Of a DNA stretch of 64,000 bases, positions 24,011-32,531 are shown in pieces; the first letter of the stretch is position 1, and each line of letters opens with the position of its first letter. The notes beneath the pieces are model-generated. The model worked only from the letters and a program-made list of their open reading frames with translations. It did no database searches and had not been told where the DNA came from. The stretch comes from Dehalococcoidia bacterium (GTDB taxonomy: Bacteria; Chloroflexota; Dehalococcoidia; SM23-28-2; HRBIN24), in NCBI GenBank assembly GCA_032249735.1, contig JAVVHA010000005.1:1-64000 (forward strand), read 5' to 3'. The position numbers and the translations under genes are program-made.

Positions 24011-24919
24011 GTGTCGGTAGACCTGGGGCAGATAGAGGCCTTTGTGCAGGTGGCCCAGCTCAAGAGCTTCAGCCGGGCGGCGGAGGCCCTTCAGCTCACC
24101 CAGCCTTCGGTGACGGCCCGTATCCAGTCTCTGGAGCGGGAGTTGGGGGAGGAGCTCTTCGAGCGAGGAGGGCGGGGGGTCCGCCTCACCGAGGCTGGGG
24201 AGGCCTTTCTCCCCTATGCCATCCGCATCCTGCAGCTCATGAAGGAGGGGCGTGATGCGGTGGAGGAGGCGCGCCACTTCCAGTTGGGCCATCTTCGCTT
24301 GGGCTCTGCCCTCACCATCAGCACCTATGTGCTGCCCAAGATCCTCCATCGGTTCCGCCAGCAGTATCCGGGCATCAACGTCTCCGTGCGCACGGGCCGC
24401 TCTGACCAGGTGCTGCAGATGGTGCTGGACGACGAGGTGCAAGCGGGGCTGGTTCGCGCCATCTACCATGCCGATGTGGAGACCGTTCCCCTCTACGAGG
24501 ACGAGTTGGTCCTGGTGGTGCCCAAGGACCATCCCTTCGCTCAGCGGCAGCACGTCACCCTGGACGAGGTGACCAAGGAGCCCTTCATCCTCTTCGACCG
24601 CGGCTCTAGCTACTTTGGCCTTATCAACAATTACTTCCGCCAGATGGGCAAGGTGCCGCGGGTGGCCATGGAGCTGGACTCCTTGGAGGCCACCAAGCGC
24701 ATGGTGGAGGAGGGGCTGGGCATCGCCATGGTGCCCAAGGTGACCATCGAGAGGGAGTTGATGGTGAGGGCGCTGGTGGAGGTGCACATCGTGGATGCCC
24801 CGCCCATCAGCCGCACCATCGCCTTCATCCATAGGCGCAACCGCCGCCGCTCCCGCCCCGTCCAGGCGTTCATGGAGCTGCTGCGGGAGATTTATCGTCT
24901 GGAGCCAGCGGACGTGTAG
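24011..24919 (+). CDS. LysR-family transcriptional regulator
   Basis: 302 residues. The N-terminal winged helix-turn-helix is clear (FVQVAQLKSFSRAAEAL, QPSVTARIQSLERELG, FERGGRGVRLTEAG), followed by the periplasmic-binding-type effector domain. GTG 24011 (MSVDLGQIEAF) is chosen for the GGGGGG box 7 bases upstream. TATTAT at 23973-23978 is a -10 candidate. The effector is unknown; CysB/CbbR-like regulation of the neighbouring ferredoxin is possible. The last 28 bases overlap the 3' end of the convergent sigma factor gene. Confidence 0.92.
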   Translation: MSVDLGQIEAFVQVAQLKSFSRAAEALQLTQPSVTARIQSLERELGEELFERGGRGVRLTEAGEAFLPYAIRILQLMKEGRDAVEEARHFQLGHLRLGSALTISTYVLPKILHRFRQQYPGINVSVRTGRSDQVLQMVLDDEVQAGLVRAIYHADVETVPLYEDELVLVVPKDHPFAQRQHVTLDEVTKEPFILFDRGSSYFGLINNYFRQMGKVPRVAMELDSLEATKRMVEEGLGIAMVPKVTIERELMVRALVEVHIVDAPPISRTIAFIHRRNRRRSRPVQAFMELLREIYRLEPADV

Positions 24920-25419
24920 GTTCGGGCCAACGCCTGCCGGAGCTTGGCCAGAGCACGGAAGGTGATGACCCGCACCGTCACCTCCCTTATGCCCAGCAAG
25001 TTAGCGATGTCGCCCCCCTTAAGGCCGGCCTCGAAGCGGAGGCGGAGCACCTCCCGCTCGCGGGGGGAGAGGCGAACCATCTGTTGTAATACCACCTCTC
25101 GCAGCTCCTGCTCCTCAGCCGCAGCTAGCGGGTCTTCCCCCTGGATACGGGTGGCCAGCTCGTCCCCCAAGGCCTTTAACCCCTTCTCCTCGCGCGCCCG
25201 ACGACGATAATGGGCGGCCACCGTATTGCGGGCGATGCTGAGAAGCCATCCCAGACAGGCCTGGGGGTCGCGCAGGGTATGCAGGTTGGCCAGGGCCTGT
25301 ACAAAGGTGTCCGCTGCTAAGTCCTCAGCTAGTTGGGGGTCACGCACCCGGGCATACACATAGGCGAAGACCCGACCATGGTAACGCTCGTATAGCTGGG
25401 CCAGATCCTCGGCTTCCAT
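24892..25419 (-). CDS. ECF-type RNA polymerase sigma factor
   Basis: 175 residues with region 2 (LYERYHGRVFAYVYARVRD, DLAADTFVQAL, and the RNA-polymerase contact CLGWLLSIARNTVAAHYRR) and region 4 (LSPREREVLRLRF, LKGGDIANLLGIREVTVRVITFRALAKLR). No anti-sigma factor gene is adjacent: the upstream neighbour on the same strand is nfo. Control may therefore be transcriptional; three tandem GCGTnAAAA repeats lie just before the gene. Convergent overlap of 28 bases with the LysR gene. Confidence 0.92.
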   Translation of the reverse strand: MEAEDLAQLYERYHGRVFAYVYARVRDPQLAEDLAADTFVQALANLHTLRDPQACLGWLLSIARNTVAAHYRRRAREEKGLKALGDELATRIQGEDPLAAAEEQELREVVLQQMVRLSPREREVLRLRFEAGLKGGDIANLLGIREVTVRVITFRALAKLRQALARTYTSAGSRR

Positions 25420-25484
25420 GAGGCTCCCTCCCCTCTGGTGCGGCCACCATAGGGGAGCAGATAAGAAGCAAACAACGAGAGGAG

Positions 25485-25512
25485 GCGTTAAAAGCGTGAA
25501 AAAAGCGTAAAA
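25485..25512. repeat. Three tandem GCGTnAAAA repeats upstream of the sigma gene
   Basis: GCGTTAAAA (25485-25493), GCGTGAAAAAA (25494-25504) and GCGTAAAA (25505-25512) run head to tail in an AT-rich island inside GC-rich DNA, between the end of nfo and the start of the ECF sigma gene (both minus strand). On the minus strand this reads TTTTACGC repeated, with T-runs that might also serve as weak termination for nfo. Iterated sites so placed suggest binding of a regulator or of the sigma factor's own holoenzyme. Confidence 0.45.
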
Positions 25513-25514
25513 GG

Positions 25515-26369
25515 CTAAGACGCGAGGATAGAGGCCCTTATCTCCTTCAGGATATCCACGTTGGCCTTATCTGGCCCTTCCCCATCCATGCCTGGCACCT
25601 CGAGGAGGAAGGGGACCTCCCGGAAGGCGGGATGGGACATGATGTTGAGGAAGCCCTGGCGCCCGATATGTCCATGGCCTATGTTCTCGTGTCGGTCTAC
25701 CCCGCCGCCTAGGGGACACTTGGAGTCGTTGGCGTGGACGGCCACCAGCCGTTCCAGCCCTATCTCGCGGTGGAACTCCTCCAGGGCCCTGTCCAGCCCA
25801 TCTCTGGTGCGCACTTCGTAGCCGGCGGCGAACATGTGCTGGGTATCCAAGCACACCTTGACGCGCGGGCTATCGACCTCGCGGACGATGCGCCCCAGCT
25901 CGGCGAACTTGGAGCCCACCGAGTCCCCCATGCCCGCCGAGTTCTCCAGCACCAGCCATACATCCCTGGGCGTCCTCTCCAGCACCTGGGCGATGGCTGA
26001 AGTGATCTGACCCAGTGATGCCTCAAACCCCCTCCCTTTGTGGCTTCCGGTATGGAAGATGACCCCTCTGAGCCCCAGCTGCTGGCAGAGCTCCATGTCT
26101 TTTATAAGGGCATCGACGGATTTCTCTAGCTTGTCGGGCTCGGGGGTGGCGAGGTTGATGAGGTAGGCGCCATGGACAAAGTTGGGCCCAATGTCCTCCA
26201 CCTGTGCAGCCGCTCGGAAGGCCTCCATCTCCTCGGGAGTAAAGGTCTTGCGTCGCCAGCTCTGGGGAGGTGAGGTGAAGATCTGGATGGCCTCTGCCCC
26301 CATCTCCTTGGCCCTTTGGATGGCCTTGTCGACGCCGCCAGCAGTAGAGACGTGGGCTCCGATGCGCAT
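25515..26369 (-). CDS. nfo: Endonuclease IV, AP endonuclease
   Basis: 284 residues, normal length of the TIM-barrel trinuclear zinc enzyme. The N-terminal GAHVSTAGGVDKAI, IFHTGSHKG, LVLENSAGMGDSVG, VCLDTQHMFAAGY, AVHANDSKCPLGGGVDRHENIGHGHIG and FLLEVPG segments hold the zinc His, Glu and Asp ligands in order. It cuts DNA at abasic sites in base excision repair. Start ATG 26369. The HMA gene upstream is 4 bases away. Confidence 0.97.
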   Translation of the reverse strand: MRIGAHVSTAGGVDKAIQRAKEMGAEAIQIFTSPPQSWRRKTFTPEEMEAFRAAAQVEDIGPNFVHGAYLINLATPEPDKLEKSVDALIKDMELCQQLGLRGVIFHTGSHKGRGFEASLGQITSAIAQVLERTPRDVWLVLENSAGMGDSVGSKFAELGRIVREVDSPRVKVCLDTQHMFAAGYEVRTRDGLDRALEEFHREIGLERLVAVHANDSKCPLGGGVDRHENIGHGHIGRQGFLNIMSHPAFREVPFLLEVPGMDGEGPDKANVDILKEIRASILAS

Positions 26370-26373
26370 CCCG

Positions 26374-26679
26374 TCACCTCCTGCCCAAGAAGGGCATCAG
26401 GGAGAGGAGACGGCGGGCCCAGGGCCAGATGACCATCTTCTCCACCGCCTGGGCCAATTGCCCCTCCTCCACCGGCCCCCGCAGGAGGGCGGTGGCTTGC
26501 CCTCTCTCCAAGTCCACGGTGACATCCTCCACCTGGGGCAAGGAGGATAAGCCTCGCCGCACCCGCGCCGCACAGAGGTCACACACTAGGCCTGCCACCT
26601 CTACCTGGGCCACCTGCCCATCCAAGGATGTCACCCGGGCGCGGGGAAAGATGAAGAGCCTTCGCCATATGACGCGCAT
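26374..26679 (-). CDS. Small HMA-like metal-binding protein
   Basis: 101 residues. The central part (EVAGLVCDLCAARVRRGLSSLPQVEDVTVDLERGQATALL) has the beta-alpha-beta heavy-metal-associated fold with CxxC in the place of the copper-binding MxCxxC loop. The basic N-terminus (RVIWRRLFIFPRARV) and the hydrophobic C-terminus (WARRLLSLMPFLGRR) are extra. A copper or other soft-metal chaperone is likely but not proven. It is not next to a P-type ATPase; it precedes nfo by 4 bases. Confidence 0.75.
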   Translation of the reverse strand: MRVIWRRLFIFPRARVTSLDGQVAQVEVAGLVCDLCAARVRRGLSSLPQVEDVTVDLERGQATALLRGPVEEGQLAQAVEKMVIWPWARRLLSLMPFLGRR

Positions 26680-26708
26680 GGTGGCCTACTTCCCATTATA
26701 GGGCCTCA

Positions 26709-28178
26709 TCACCACAAACGCTGGGCTTGGCGCCGCAACTCCGCCCGGAAATCAGGATGGGCGATGGCGATGAGTTCCTGTGCCCGCTCCCGGTGGTTCT
26801 TCCCCATGAGCCTGGCCACCCCATATTCGGTGATGACCGTATCGGCGAAGAAACGCGGGATGGTGACGATGGACCCCTCCTCGTGCATGGGGACGATGCG
26901 GGAGACGGTGCCGCCGAGGGCGGTAGAGGGGAGGAGGGTGATGGCCCGCCCACCCCGTGAGAGGATAGCCCCCAGGTGGGCCTCCGGCTGACCGCCGGTG
27001 CCATTGATCATACGGGGGCCGAACACACTCTCGGAGTTGATCTGTCCAATGAGGTCGATGGAGATGGCGTTGTTGATGGCGTAGAAGTTATCGATCTGGG
27101 CCAGGGTGCGCAGGTTCAACACATACTCCACTTCGTACACCTCGAAGCGGGGGTTACCTATCACCACCTTCATGTCTTTGGCGTCGGAGCCTGTCCAGGC
27201 CCCGGCCACCGCCTTGCCCTGGTGGATGCTCTTTTTGCGGCCGGTGGCTATGCCCCTCTCCGCCAGCATGGCCAGGCCAGGGCAGGCCATCTCCGTGTGG
27301 ATGCCCAGGTCTTCCTTATCCTCGAAGGCCCCGGCTCGCACCATGTACATGCTGGGCTCCCCCACCCCTATCTGGATGGTGGCTCCGTTGGGGACGATCT
27401 CGCTCAGGTAGCCAGCGATGACCTTGTATTCGGGAGGGGGTTCGGCCAGGAGCATAGCCCGCCGCACCAGGTCGGGCGGCGTGCCACGGGGGATGGCAGC
27501 GCGCAGGACCACCACGTGCTCCGGCCCCACCTCCTCCAGCTCGTCTACGATCCTCTCATACTCCTGACGCAGCTCTTGGTCCGGCATGGCCTGTAGCCAG
27601 GACTTGAGGACATCTTTACTGAGGGCCAAGGGCGGCACCTCCACGAAGTAGTCGATCTCCGAGACATGCACGAAGTTCTGCCCGCACACCGGCTGAATGG
27701 AGGGGTCCACCTCGGCGATGACGGTTTTGGCTCGCCGCACATAGCTCCGCTTGTTCCAGTTATGGACCCCAAAGTACACCCGCCCCTCCTCGTCGGGAGG
27801 TGAGACGTTGACGAGAAAGACATCGATGTCCTTGCGCTCAGGCCTGCCTTCATCCAGGGGTTTAAACATGGTGGTGAAGAGATTGGGCAGGTAGGTGATG
27901 ACACGCTCATCGTGGGCTGGGCGGGCGAAGTCACCGATGAAGGCCTCGATCTCCACCTTAAACAGTTGCTCCACTCCCGGCTGCAGCCAGCCGGGGTCGG
28001 CTGCCGGCGCAGATAGACGCAGCTGTATCCCTCCCAGCTCGTGGCCCCGGCGGTAAAGGGCCTCAGTGAGGACGCGCGGCCCCGCTATGGGTATGATCAC
28101 CCTCTGGCCCGGCCCTATGGCCTTCATGGCGTCCTCGGCGCTGGTGAGCTTGCGCTTGTATTCCTCGCGCCAGTCCAT
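26709..28178 (-). CDS. Acetyl-CoA hydrolase / 4-hydroxybutyrate CoA-transferase family
   Basis: 489 residues from the ATG at 28178, which has CAGGAGGTG just upstream. The family active site Glu is in LGIHTEMACPGL near residue 275, and MINGTGGQPEAHLGA and RIVPMHEEGSIVTIPR are conserved blocks near the C-terminus. Such enzymes move CoA between acetyl-CoA and carboxylic acids such as 4-hydroxybutyrate, or hydrolyse acetyl-CoA. An unusually N-terminal-rich aromatic set may mark a separate subgroup. Which acid is used here is unknown; no other 4-hydroxybutyrate genes are nearby. Confidence 0.88.
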   Translation of the reverse strand: MDWREEYKRKLTSAEDAMKAIGPGQRVIIPIAGPRVLTEALYRRGHELGGIQLRLSAPAADPGWLQPGVEQLFKVEIEAFIGDFARPAHDERVITYLPNLFTTMFKPLDEGRPERKDIDVFLVNVSPPDEEGRVYFGVHNWNKRSYVRRAKTVIAEVDPSIQPVCGQNFVHVSEIDYFVEVPPLALSKDVLKSWLQAMPDQELRQEYERIVDELEEVGPEHVVVLRAAIPRGTPPDLVRRAMLLAEPPPEYKVIAGYLSEIVPNGATIQIGVGEPSMYMVRAGAFEDKEDLGIHTEMACPGLAMLAERGIATGRKKSIHQGKAVAGAWTGSDAKDMKVVIGNPRFEVYEVEYVLNLRTLAQIDNFYAINNAISIDLIGQINSESVFGPRMINGTGGQPEAHLGAILSRGGRAITLLPSTALGGTVSRIVPMHEEGSIVTIPRFFADTVITEYGVARLMGKNHRERAQELIAIAHPDFRAELRRQAQRLW

Positions 28179-28283
28179 GTTCACCTCCTGCGCGGTTCGC
28201 TTACGCATATTTTTGATGCCTCTGGTGGCGCTGACAAGGGGAGCATTGAGCGGAGATGGAGGGCGGCCCATAATCGATGGGGG

Positions 28284-28469
28284 ATGAGGAGGCAGCCAGT
28301 TCCTATACCCTTGGTTATCGCTCGCATCGTGGCCGTGACAGGTTTGGGGTTCTGCGCTGCCTTCAGTGTGTTCCTACTTCTAGGCGGGGCCTGGGTGGTC
28401 GGGCTGGCCTTCTTGGCCGCCGCCGTAGTCTTCCTCTCCCTCATGTTCATCGTCGAGAGGGGGCGGTGA
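28284..28469 (+). CDS. 61-residue membrane protein
   Basis: A basic start (MRRQPVPIPL) followed by two hydrophobic helices, about residues 10-32 (VIARIVAVTGLGFCAAFSVF) and 34-56 (AWVVGLAFLAAAVVFLSLMF), and a charged end (VERGR). No family recognised. It lies 55 bases before tatA on the same strand. ATG 28284 has a G-run directly upstream; an open frame continues further 5' but without features. Confidence 0.6.
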   Translation: MRRQPVPIPLVIARIVAVTGLGFCAAFSVFLLLGGAWVVGLAFLAAAVVFLSLMFIVERGR

Positions 28470-28471
28470 CG

Positions 28472-28500
28472 TTGAAGGGGTAAGGCGGGCGTGCTATCCT
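28472..28500 (+). promoter_or_regulatory. Promoter candidate for tatA
   Basis: TTGAAG (28472-28477) and TATCCT (28495-28500) are each 4 of 6 to consensus and 17 bases apart. Transcription would begin near 28507, 18 bases before the ATG. It would make tatA independent of the small membrane-protein gene. Confidence 0.4.
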
Positions 28501-28524
28501 GGACGCGTCGAGGGGAGGGGCAAG

Positions 28525-28779
28525 ATGCCGTTTCTGCTGTTCCAAGGGATCGGGGCGCCGGAGCTACTTATCATCTTCGCCATCATCGTGGTCCTCTTTG
28601 GGGCCTCTCGATTAGCCGACATTGGGGGCGCTCTGGGGCGGGCCATTCGCGAATTCCGCCGTGAGATACGCGAGGCCCCTAAGGAGGAAGAGAAGCCCCG
28701 TCTAAAGGAAGGAGTCCGCCCTCAGATGCCGGGCCGAGAAGGGGGCCAAGAGGAACGCCGCGGTCCCTTCCAGCATTAG
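28525..28779 (+). CDS. tatA: Twin-arginine translocase subunit TatA/E
   Basis: 84 residues with the TatA layout: short N-terminal membrane helix (ELLIIFAIIVVLFGASRL, residues 13-30) with Glu14 and the FG hinge, amphipathic helix (LGRAIREFRREI), then a charged tail. It forms the oligomeric pore for folded proteins with TatC, which is not in the window. Ribosome site GGGGAGGGG is 6 bases before the ATG. Its TAG overlaps the TAA of the convergent cyclophilin gene. Confidence 0.95.
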   Translation: MPFLLFQGIGAPELLIIFAIIVVLFGASRLADIGGALGRAIREFRREIREAPKEEEKPRLKEGVRPQMPGREGGQEERRGPFQH

Positions 28780-29567
28780 CCCTCTTGGACGACGATCTTG
28801 ATGATGGCGTCCCCCGGCGAGGGGCTCTCCTGACAGGGATTGTCCTTGCTGGGCTTCTCGAAGCAGGGGTTACGGGGAGTGAGGGACTCCACCACTTCCA
28901 TCCCTGCCACCACCTCGGCGAAGACGGAATCCCGCCCATCCATGTGGGGCATGTCGGCCAGAAGGATGTAAAACTGGCTGCCGCTCACGTCCCTGCCACC
29001 GGCGATGGGTGCCATAGCGACCATGCCCCTAACGTGTTGCAGGTCGCCCTCCACGGGCAAGGTGTAGCCCGGGCCCCCTGCTCCTGTGCAGACCAGACTG
29101 CCATCGGCGCGGCAGGTGGGGTCGCCGCCCTGTACGAACCCCACGTCCGGGCGGACGATGTGGAAGGTGAGGCCATCATAGAATCCCTGCTGGGCCAAGA
29201 AAGCGAAGCTGTTGGCGGCTTTGGGCGCCTTATCGGGGCGCAGGCGCAGCTTTATCTCCCCCTTCTCAGTGCGGATGGTAGCCACATATGTCTTGGCAGG
29301 GTCGATGACCTGCTCCGGAGCCTCGTAGGTGCGGTACTGTAGGGCAGGGGTGGCCTCCGGGGTGGGTGTCTTCTCGTCGGTGGGCTTGGTGGTACGCTGG
29401 CTATTGGGCCTGACCACCCCTCCTAGGCCCACGGCCGCCATGCTGGCGATGATGACCACGATGAAGGCTACGTAGAAGGCCCGAACGTTGAAAATGACAT
29501 TAATGGGGAAAGGCGGGCCGGCCCGCGAGCGCGGGCGCCTTATCGGACGTCTCTGTCGGCGGCTCAA
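28776..29567 (-). CDS. Membrane-anchored cyclophilin-type peptidyl-prolyl isomerase
   Basis: 263 residues: Arg-rich N-terminus (RRQRRPIRRPRSR), one membrane helix (AFYVAFIVVIIASMAAVGL, about 31-49), a Thr/Pro linker, then a cyclophilin domain with GFYDGLTFHIVRP, GFVQGGDPT and SGSQFYILLADMP. The catalytic Arg is present in HIVRP. The domain faces outside. Two cysteine pairs (CRADGSLVC and CFEKPSKDNPC) are insertions that could form disulfides. The start is read as TTG with no strong ribosome site, 87 bases after the SDR gene. Confidence 0.9.
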   Translation of the reverse strand: MSRRQRRPIRRPRSRAGPPFPINVIFNVRAFYVAFIVVIIASMAAVGLGGVVRPNSQRTTKPTDEKTPTPEATPALQYRTYEAPEQVIDPAKTYVATIRTEKGEIKLRLRPDKAPKAANSFAFLAQQGFYDGLTFHIVRPDVGFVQGGDPTCRADGSLVCTGAGGPGYTLPVEGDLQHVRGMVAMAPIAGGRDVSGSQFYILLADMPHMDGRDSVFAEVVAGMEVVESLTPRNPCFEKPSKDNPCQESPSPGDAIIKIVVQEG

Positions 29568-29654
29568 TGCTGTGCTCAGCCCTCGTGGTGGGGTGCCTGA
29601 TGCCCCCTGGCAGCTAGTATATCCTAAGGCTGGGGCTCTTCTCCAGGAGCGCTC

Positions 29655-30416
29655 TTACTGGATGGTTAGCCCACCATCCACCACCAGGCAGTGACCTGTG
29701 ACGAACGAGGAGGCGTCGGACAGGAGCCAGGCGGCGGTGGCGGCCACTTCCTCTGGCTCAGCAAAGCGGCCGATGGGCTCAATGCGCAGGAACTGGGAAC
29801 GGAGCCCCTCGTCTCCGCCTAGAACACGTTCCACCATGGGGGTGCGCACCACCCCTGGGCAGATGGCGTTGACGCGGATGCCCTTCCGCGCATATTCCAG
29901 GGCGGCAGTGCGAGTGAGGGCTACCACACCTTGTTTGGCTGCGCTATAGGCCGGGGCGCCCCGCCATCCCACCATGCCAGCTACGGAGGCTGTGTTGACT
30001 ATGGCCCCTCCGCCCTGCGATAGCATCTGCACTAGCTCGTACTTCATGCAGAGCCAGACCCCTTTCAAATTGACGGCCAAGACCCGGTCCCAGTCCTCCT
30101 CACGGTAATCGGCCGTGAAGGCAGTGGCGCCCTCGATGCCGGCGTTGTTGAAGGCCCCATCAAGGCGACCGAAGCGCGCCACCACCTCCCGTATTAGGGC
30201 CTCCACCTCCGGGGCGCGGGAGACGTCGCAACGCATGAACAGGGAGGGGACGCCAAGCGCCTCCACCTCGCTGGCCACATCCTGCCCTCGACCGTCGACG
30301 TCGGCGATGGCCACAGCAGCAGCCCCCTCCTTGGCGAAAAGGATGGCAGCTGCCCGGCCGATGCCCGACGCACCTCCTGTCACCAAAACCACTTTGTCCT
30401 GCAGGAGAAGGCTCAT
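29655..30416 (-). CDS. Short-chain dehydrogenase/reductase
   Basis: 253 residues of classical SDR. TGGASGIGRAAA, NNAGIEG, the Ser of NTASVAGMVG, YSAAKQGV (YxxxK) and PGVVRTPM occur in order; the C-terminal TGHCLVVDGG is typical. NAD is favoured by Asp in IADVDGRG after beta-2. Substrate unknown; its place at the end of a transporter and acyl-CoA ligase operon suggests a hydroxyacyl-CoA or alcohol intermediate. It starts 19 bases after the PaaK-like gene. Confidence 0.9.
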   Translation of the reverse strand: MSLLLQDKVVLVTGGASGIGRAAAILFAKEGAAAVAIADVDGRGQDVASEVEALGVPSLFMRCDVSRAPEVEALIREVVARFGRLDGAFNNAGIEGATAFTADYREEDWDRVLAVNLKGVWLCMKYELVQMLSQGGGAIVNTASVAGMVGWRGAPAYSAAKQGVVALTRTAALEYARKGIRVNAICPGVVRTPMVERVLGGDEGLRSQFLRIEPIGRFAEPEEVAATAAWLLSDASSFVTGHCLVVDGGLTIQ

Positions 30417-30435
30417 GGCTATCCCCTTGGCCTGC

Positions 30436-31671
30436 TTACTCCCAGGAACGTTCGTCCACCAAGGCCTTGGCGTCCTGGGGCAGGGAGCCAGGCGGGAGGA
30501 GCTCCACGCGGTCCACCCGGACGCGCCAGGCGGACTGAAGGCGCGCTTGCAGCTTTTCTACGTCGGGGGGTAGGGCGCCAGGTGTCAGCTCTAGTCGCAG
30601 CACCAGCTCGTCGCGGTGCTCCTTACGGCCTACCGCGGCCTGAAAACGGGCCACCCCCTCTAGCCCCTCCAATGCCTCGCGCACCTGGTGGGGATGGAGG
30701 AACATGCCCCGCACCTTCACTGCCTCACCCACTCGGCCCAGGATGCGCGGTATGCGGGGCGAGGGGCGGCCACAAGGGCAGGGCTCGTCTATCAGGTATG
30801 TGGCGTCGCCTGTGCCAAACCTTATGAGGGGATAGACTTTGTTGAAGGTGGTGGCCACCACCTCCCCTGTCTCGCCTGGGGGGAGCTGGCGGCCGGTAGC
30901 CGGGTCCACCACCTCGATGACCATCTCTTCGGTCAGATGGAGGCCCTGGTGGGCGGGGCATTCCATGGCGATGAGGCCCAGGTCCGCTGTACCATAGGTC
31001 TCGATGGGGGTGATGCCCCTTTCCTGCAGCTCACGGCGCAGGGAAGGGGGGAGCATCTCCGCCCCTAATAGGGCGGCCCGCAGGCGCAGGTCCCGTCTGG
31101 GGTCCAGCCCCATTTCCTGCGCCCGCCTTAGGATGGCCATGAGGAAGCTGGGGGTCCCACAGTAGAGGGCTATGCCCAGGTCACGGAGCACCTGCACCTG
31201 TACATCGGTGTTGCCCACACCTCCCGGCACCACCGTCAGCCCCACTGAGCACAGGAACTCGTCCAGCCCCATGCCTGCCGGCACCATGTGGTAGGAGTAG
31301 GTGTTGAGGGCCAGGTCGCCACGGCCTAAGCCGAAGGAGCACAATAGCTCCCGCGCCCAATCGCCGGTGTAGAAGCTCTCACTCCCGCCGGGGTCATATA
31401 TGGGGCCGGGGGAGACAAAGATATGAGTCAGCTCCCCAGCATCCACTGCCAAGAAGCCCCCGAAGGGTGGGTCTTCCCGCTGCAGTTGGGCCAGCTCCTC
31501 CTTGTGGGTGATGGGGATCCGCTGCAGGTCGGCCACCGTTTCCACTTGGTGTGGCGCCATGCCGGCGGCGTCCATCTTCCGCCGCACAGCAGGAGCCCGC
31601 TGATAGGCATAGAGGATCTGCTCTCTCAGCCGTGGCAAGAGCCTCTCGTACCAGCCCTGGATCACACCCAT
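30436..31671 (-). CDS. PaaK-type (phenylacetate-CoA ligase family) adenylate-forming ligase
   Basis: 411 residues from ATG 31671 (GGAAGGG box 7 bases upstream). ETYGTADLGLIAMECP (near residue 235), the TGEVVATTF segment, IRFGTGDAT and the CPCGRPSPRIPRILGRVGEAVKVRG block with C-terminal hinge are PaaK features, giving AMP then CoA thioester from an aryl or aryl-alkyl acid. The classic SSGTTG P-loop is replaced by FVSPGPIYDPGGSES, common in the distant PaaK-like group. Located in the Liv-type operon, it probably activates the imported acid or a product of it. Confidence 0.85.
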   Translation of the reverse strand: MGVIQGWYERLLPRLREQILYAYQRAPAVRRKMDAAGMAPHQVETVADLQRIPITHKEELAQLQREDPPFGGFLAVDAGELTHIFVSPGPIYDPGGSESFYTGDWARELLCSFGLGRGDLALNTYSYHMVPAGMGLDEFLCSVGLTVVPGGVGNTDVQVQVLRDLGIALYCGTPSFLMAILRRAQEMGLDPRRDLRLRAALLGAEMLPPSLRRELQERGITPIETYGTADLGLIAMECPAHQGLHLTEEMVIEVVDPATGRQLPPGETGEVVATTFNKVYPLIRFGTGDATYLIDEPCPCGRPSPRIPRILGRVGEAVKVRGMFLHPHQVREALEGLEGVARFQAAVGRKEHRDELVLRLELTPGALPPDVEKLQARLQSAWRVRVDRVELLPPGSLPQDAKALVDERSWE

Positions 31672-31703
31672 CTCTTTACCCTTCCTCAGGTCTATACCTT
31701 GCC

Positions 31704-32525
31704 TCAGGAGAGCCACCGCTTGCGGCGCTTGTAGTGCTTCACCTCCCGGTAGCTCTTGCGCTGGCCCACAGCGCTCAGCCCCAGGTAGAATTCCCTAATA
31801 TCCTCGTTGTTCATGAGCTTGTCTGGGTCGCCGTCCAGGACGATGCGCCCGTCCTCCATGACGTAGCCGTATTGGACGATCTGGAGGGCAGCCATGGCGT
31901 TCTGTTCCACCAATAGTATGGTGACGCCCTCCTCCCGGTTGAGGCGGAGGACGATATCGAAGATCTCCCTGACCAACTGGGGGGCGAGGCCCAGGGAGGG
32001 CTCGTCCAGGAGCATGAGCTTGGGCCGGCTCATGAGGGCACGGCCGATGGCCAGCATCTGTTGCTCACCCCCCGAGAGGTAACCGGCCTTGACGTGGCGG
32101 CGCCGCCTCAACTGGGGGAAGTAATGGTACACCATCTCCAGGTCGCGGCGGACCTGGCCATCGCCACGGACATGGGCGCCGGCGATGAGGTTCTCCTCCA
32201 CCGTCAGGTGCTCGAAGACCCGCCTGCCCTCCAGCACTTGGACTAGGCCCAGCCGAACGATCTCAGCGGCGTCCTTCTGGTCTATCCGCTGGCCCATGAA
32301 CTCTATGGTTCCTTTTATGATCTCCCCGCGCTCTGGGCGCAAGAGCCCCGAGATGGCCTTAAGGGTAGTGCTCTTGCCGGCGCCGTTGGCCCCCAGGAGG
32401 GCCACTATGCCCCCCTGGGGGACCTGCAGCGACACCCCCTTCAAGACCAGCACCACCCCGTTGTAGACCACCTCGATGTTGTTTACCTGTAGAAGGGGTC
32501 GCTCCGGCGCTACGGTCATGCCCAT
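31704..32525 (-). CDS. livF: Branched-chain-type ABC transporter ATPase (LivF)
   Basis: 273 residues. Walker A GANGAGKST, Q-loop, signature LSGGEQQML, Walker B LMLLDEPS and switch His region EQNAM (a Glu-Gln at the usual H-loop, typical of LivF). The product drives import with LivG. An unusual basic tail (REVKHYKRRKRWL) extends past the domain. It lies 6 bases after the binding-protein gene. The real substrate of the system may not be an amino acid, as discussed for the operon. Confidence 0.93.
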   Translation of the reverse strand: MGMTVAPERPLLQVNNIEVVYNGVVLVLKGVSLQVPQGGIVALLGANGAGKSTTLKAISGLLRPERGEIIKGTIEFMGQRIDQKDAAEIVRLGLVQVLEGRRVFEHLTVEENLIAGAHVRGDGQVRRDLEMVYHYFPQLRRRRHVKAGYLSGGEQQMLAIGRALMSRPKLMLLDEPSLGLAPQLVREIFDIVLRLNREEGVTILLVEQNAMAALQIVQYGYVMEDGRIVLDGDPDKLMNNEDIREFYLGLSAVGQRKSYREVKHYKRRKRWLS

Positions 32526-32531
32526 CGCCTC

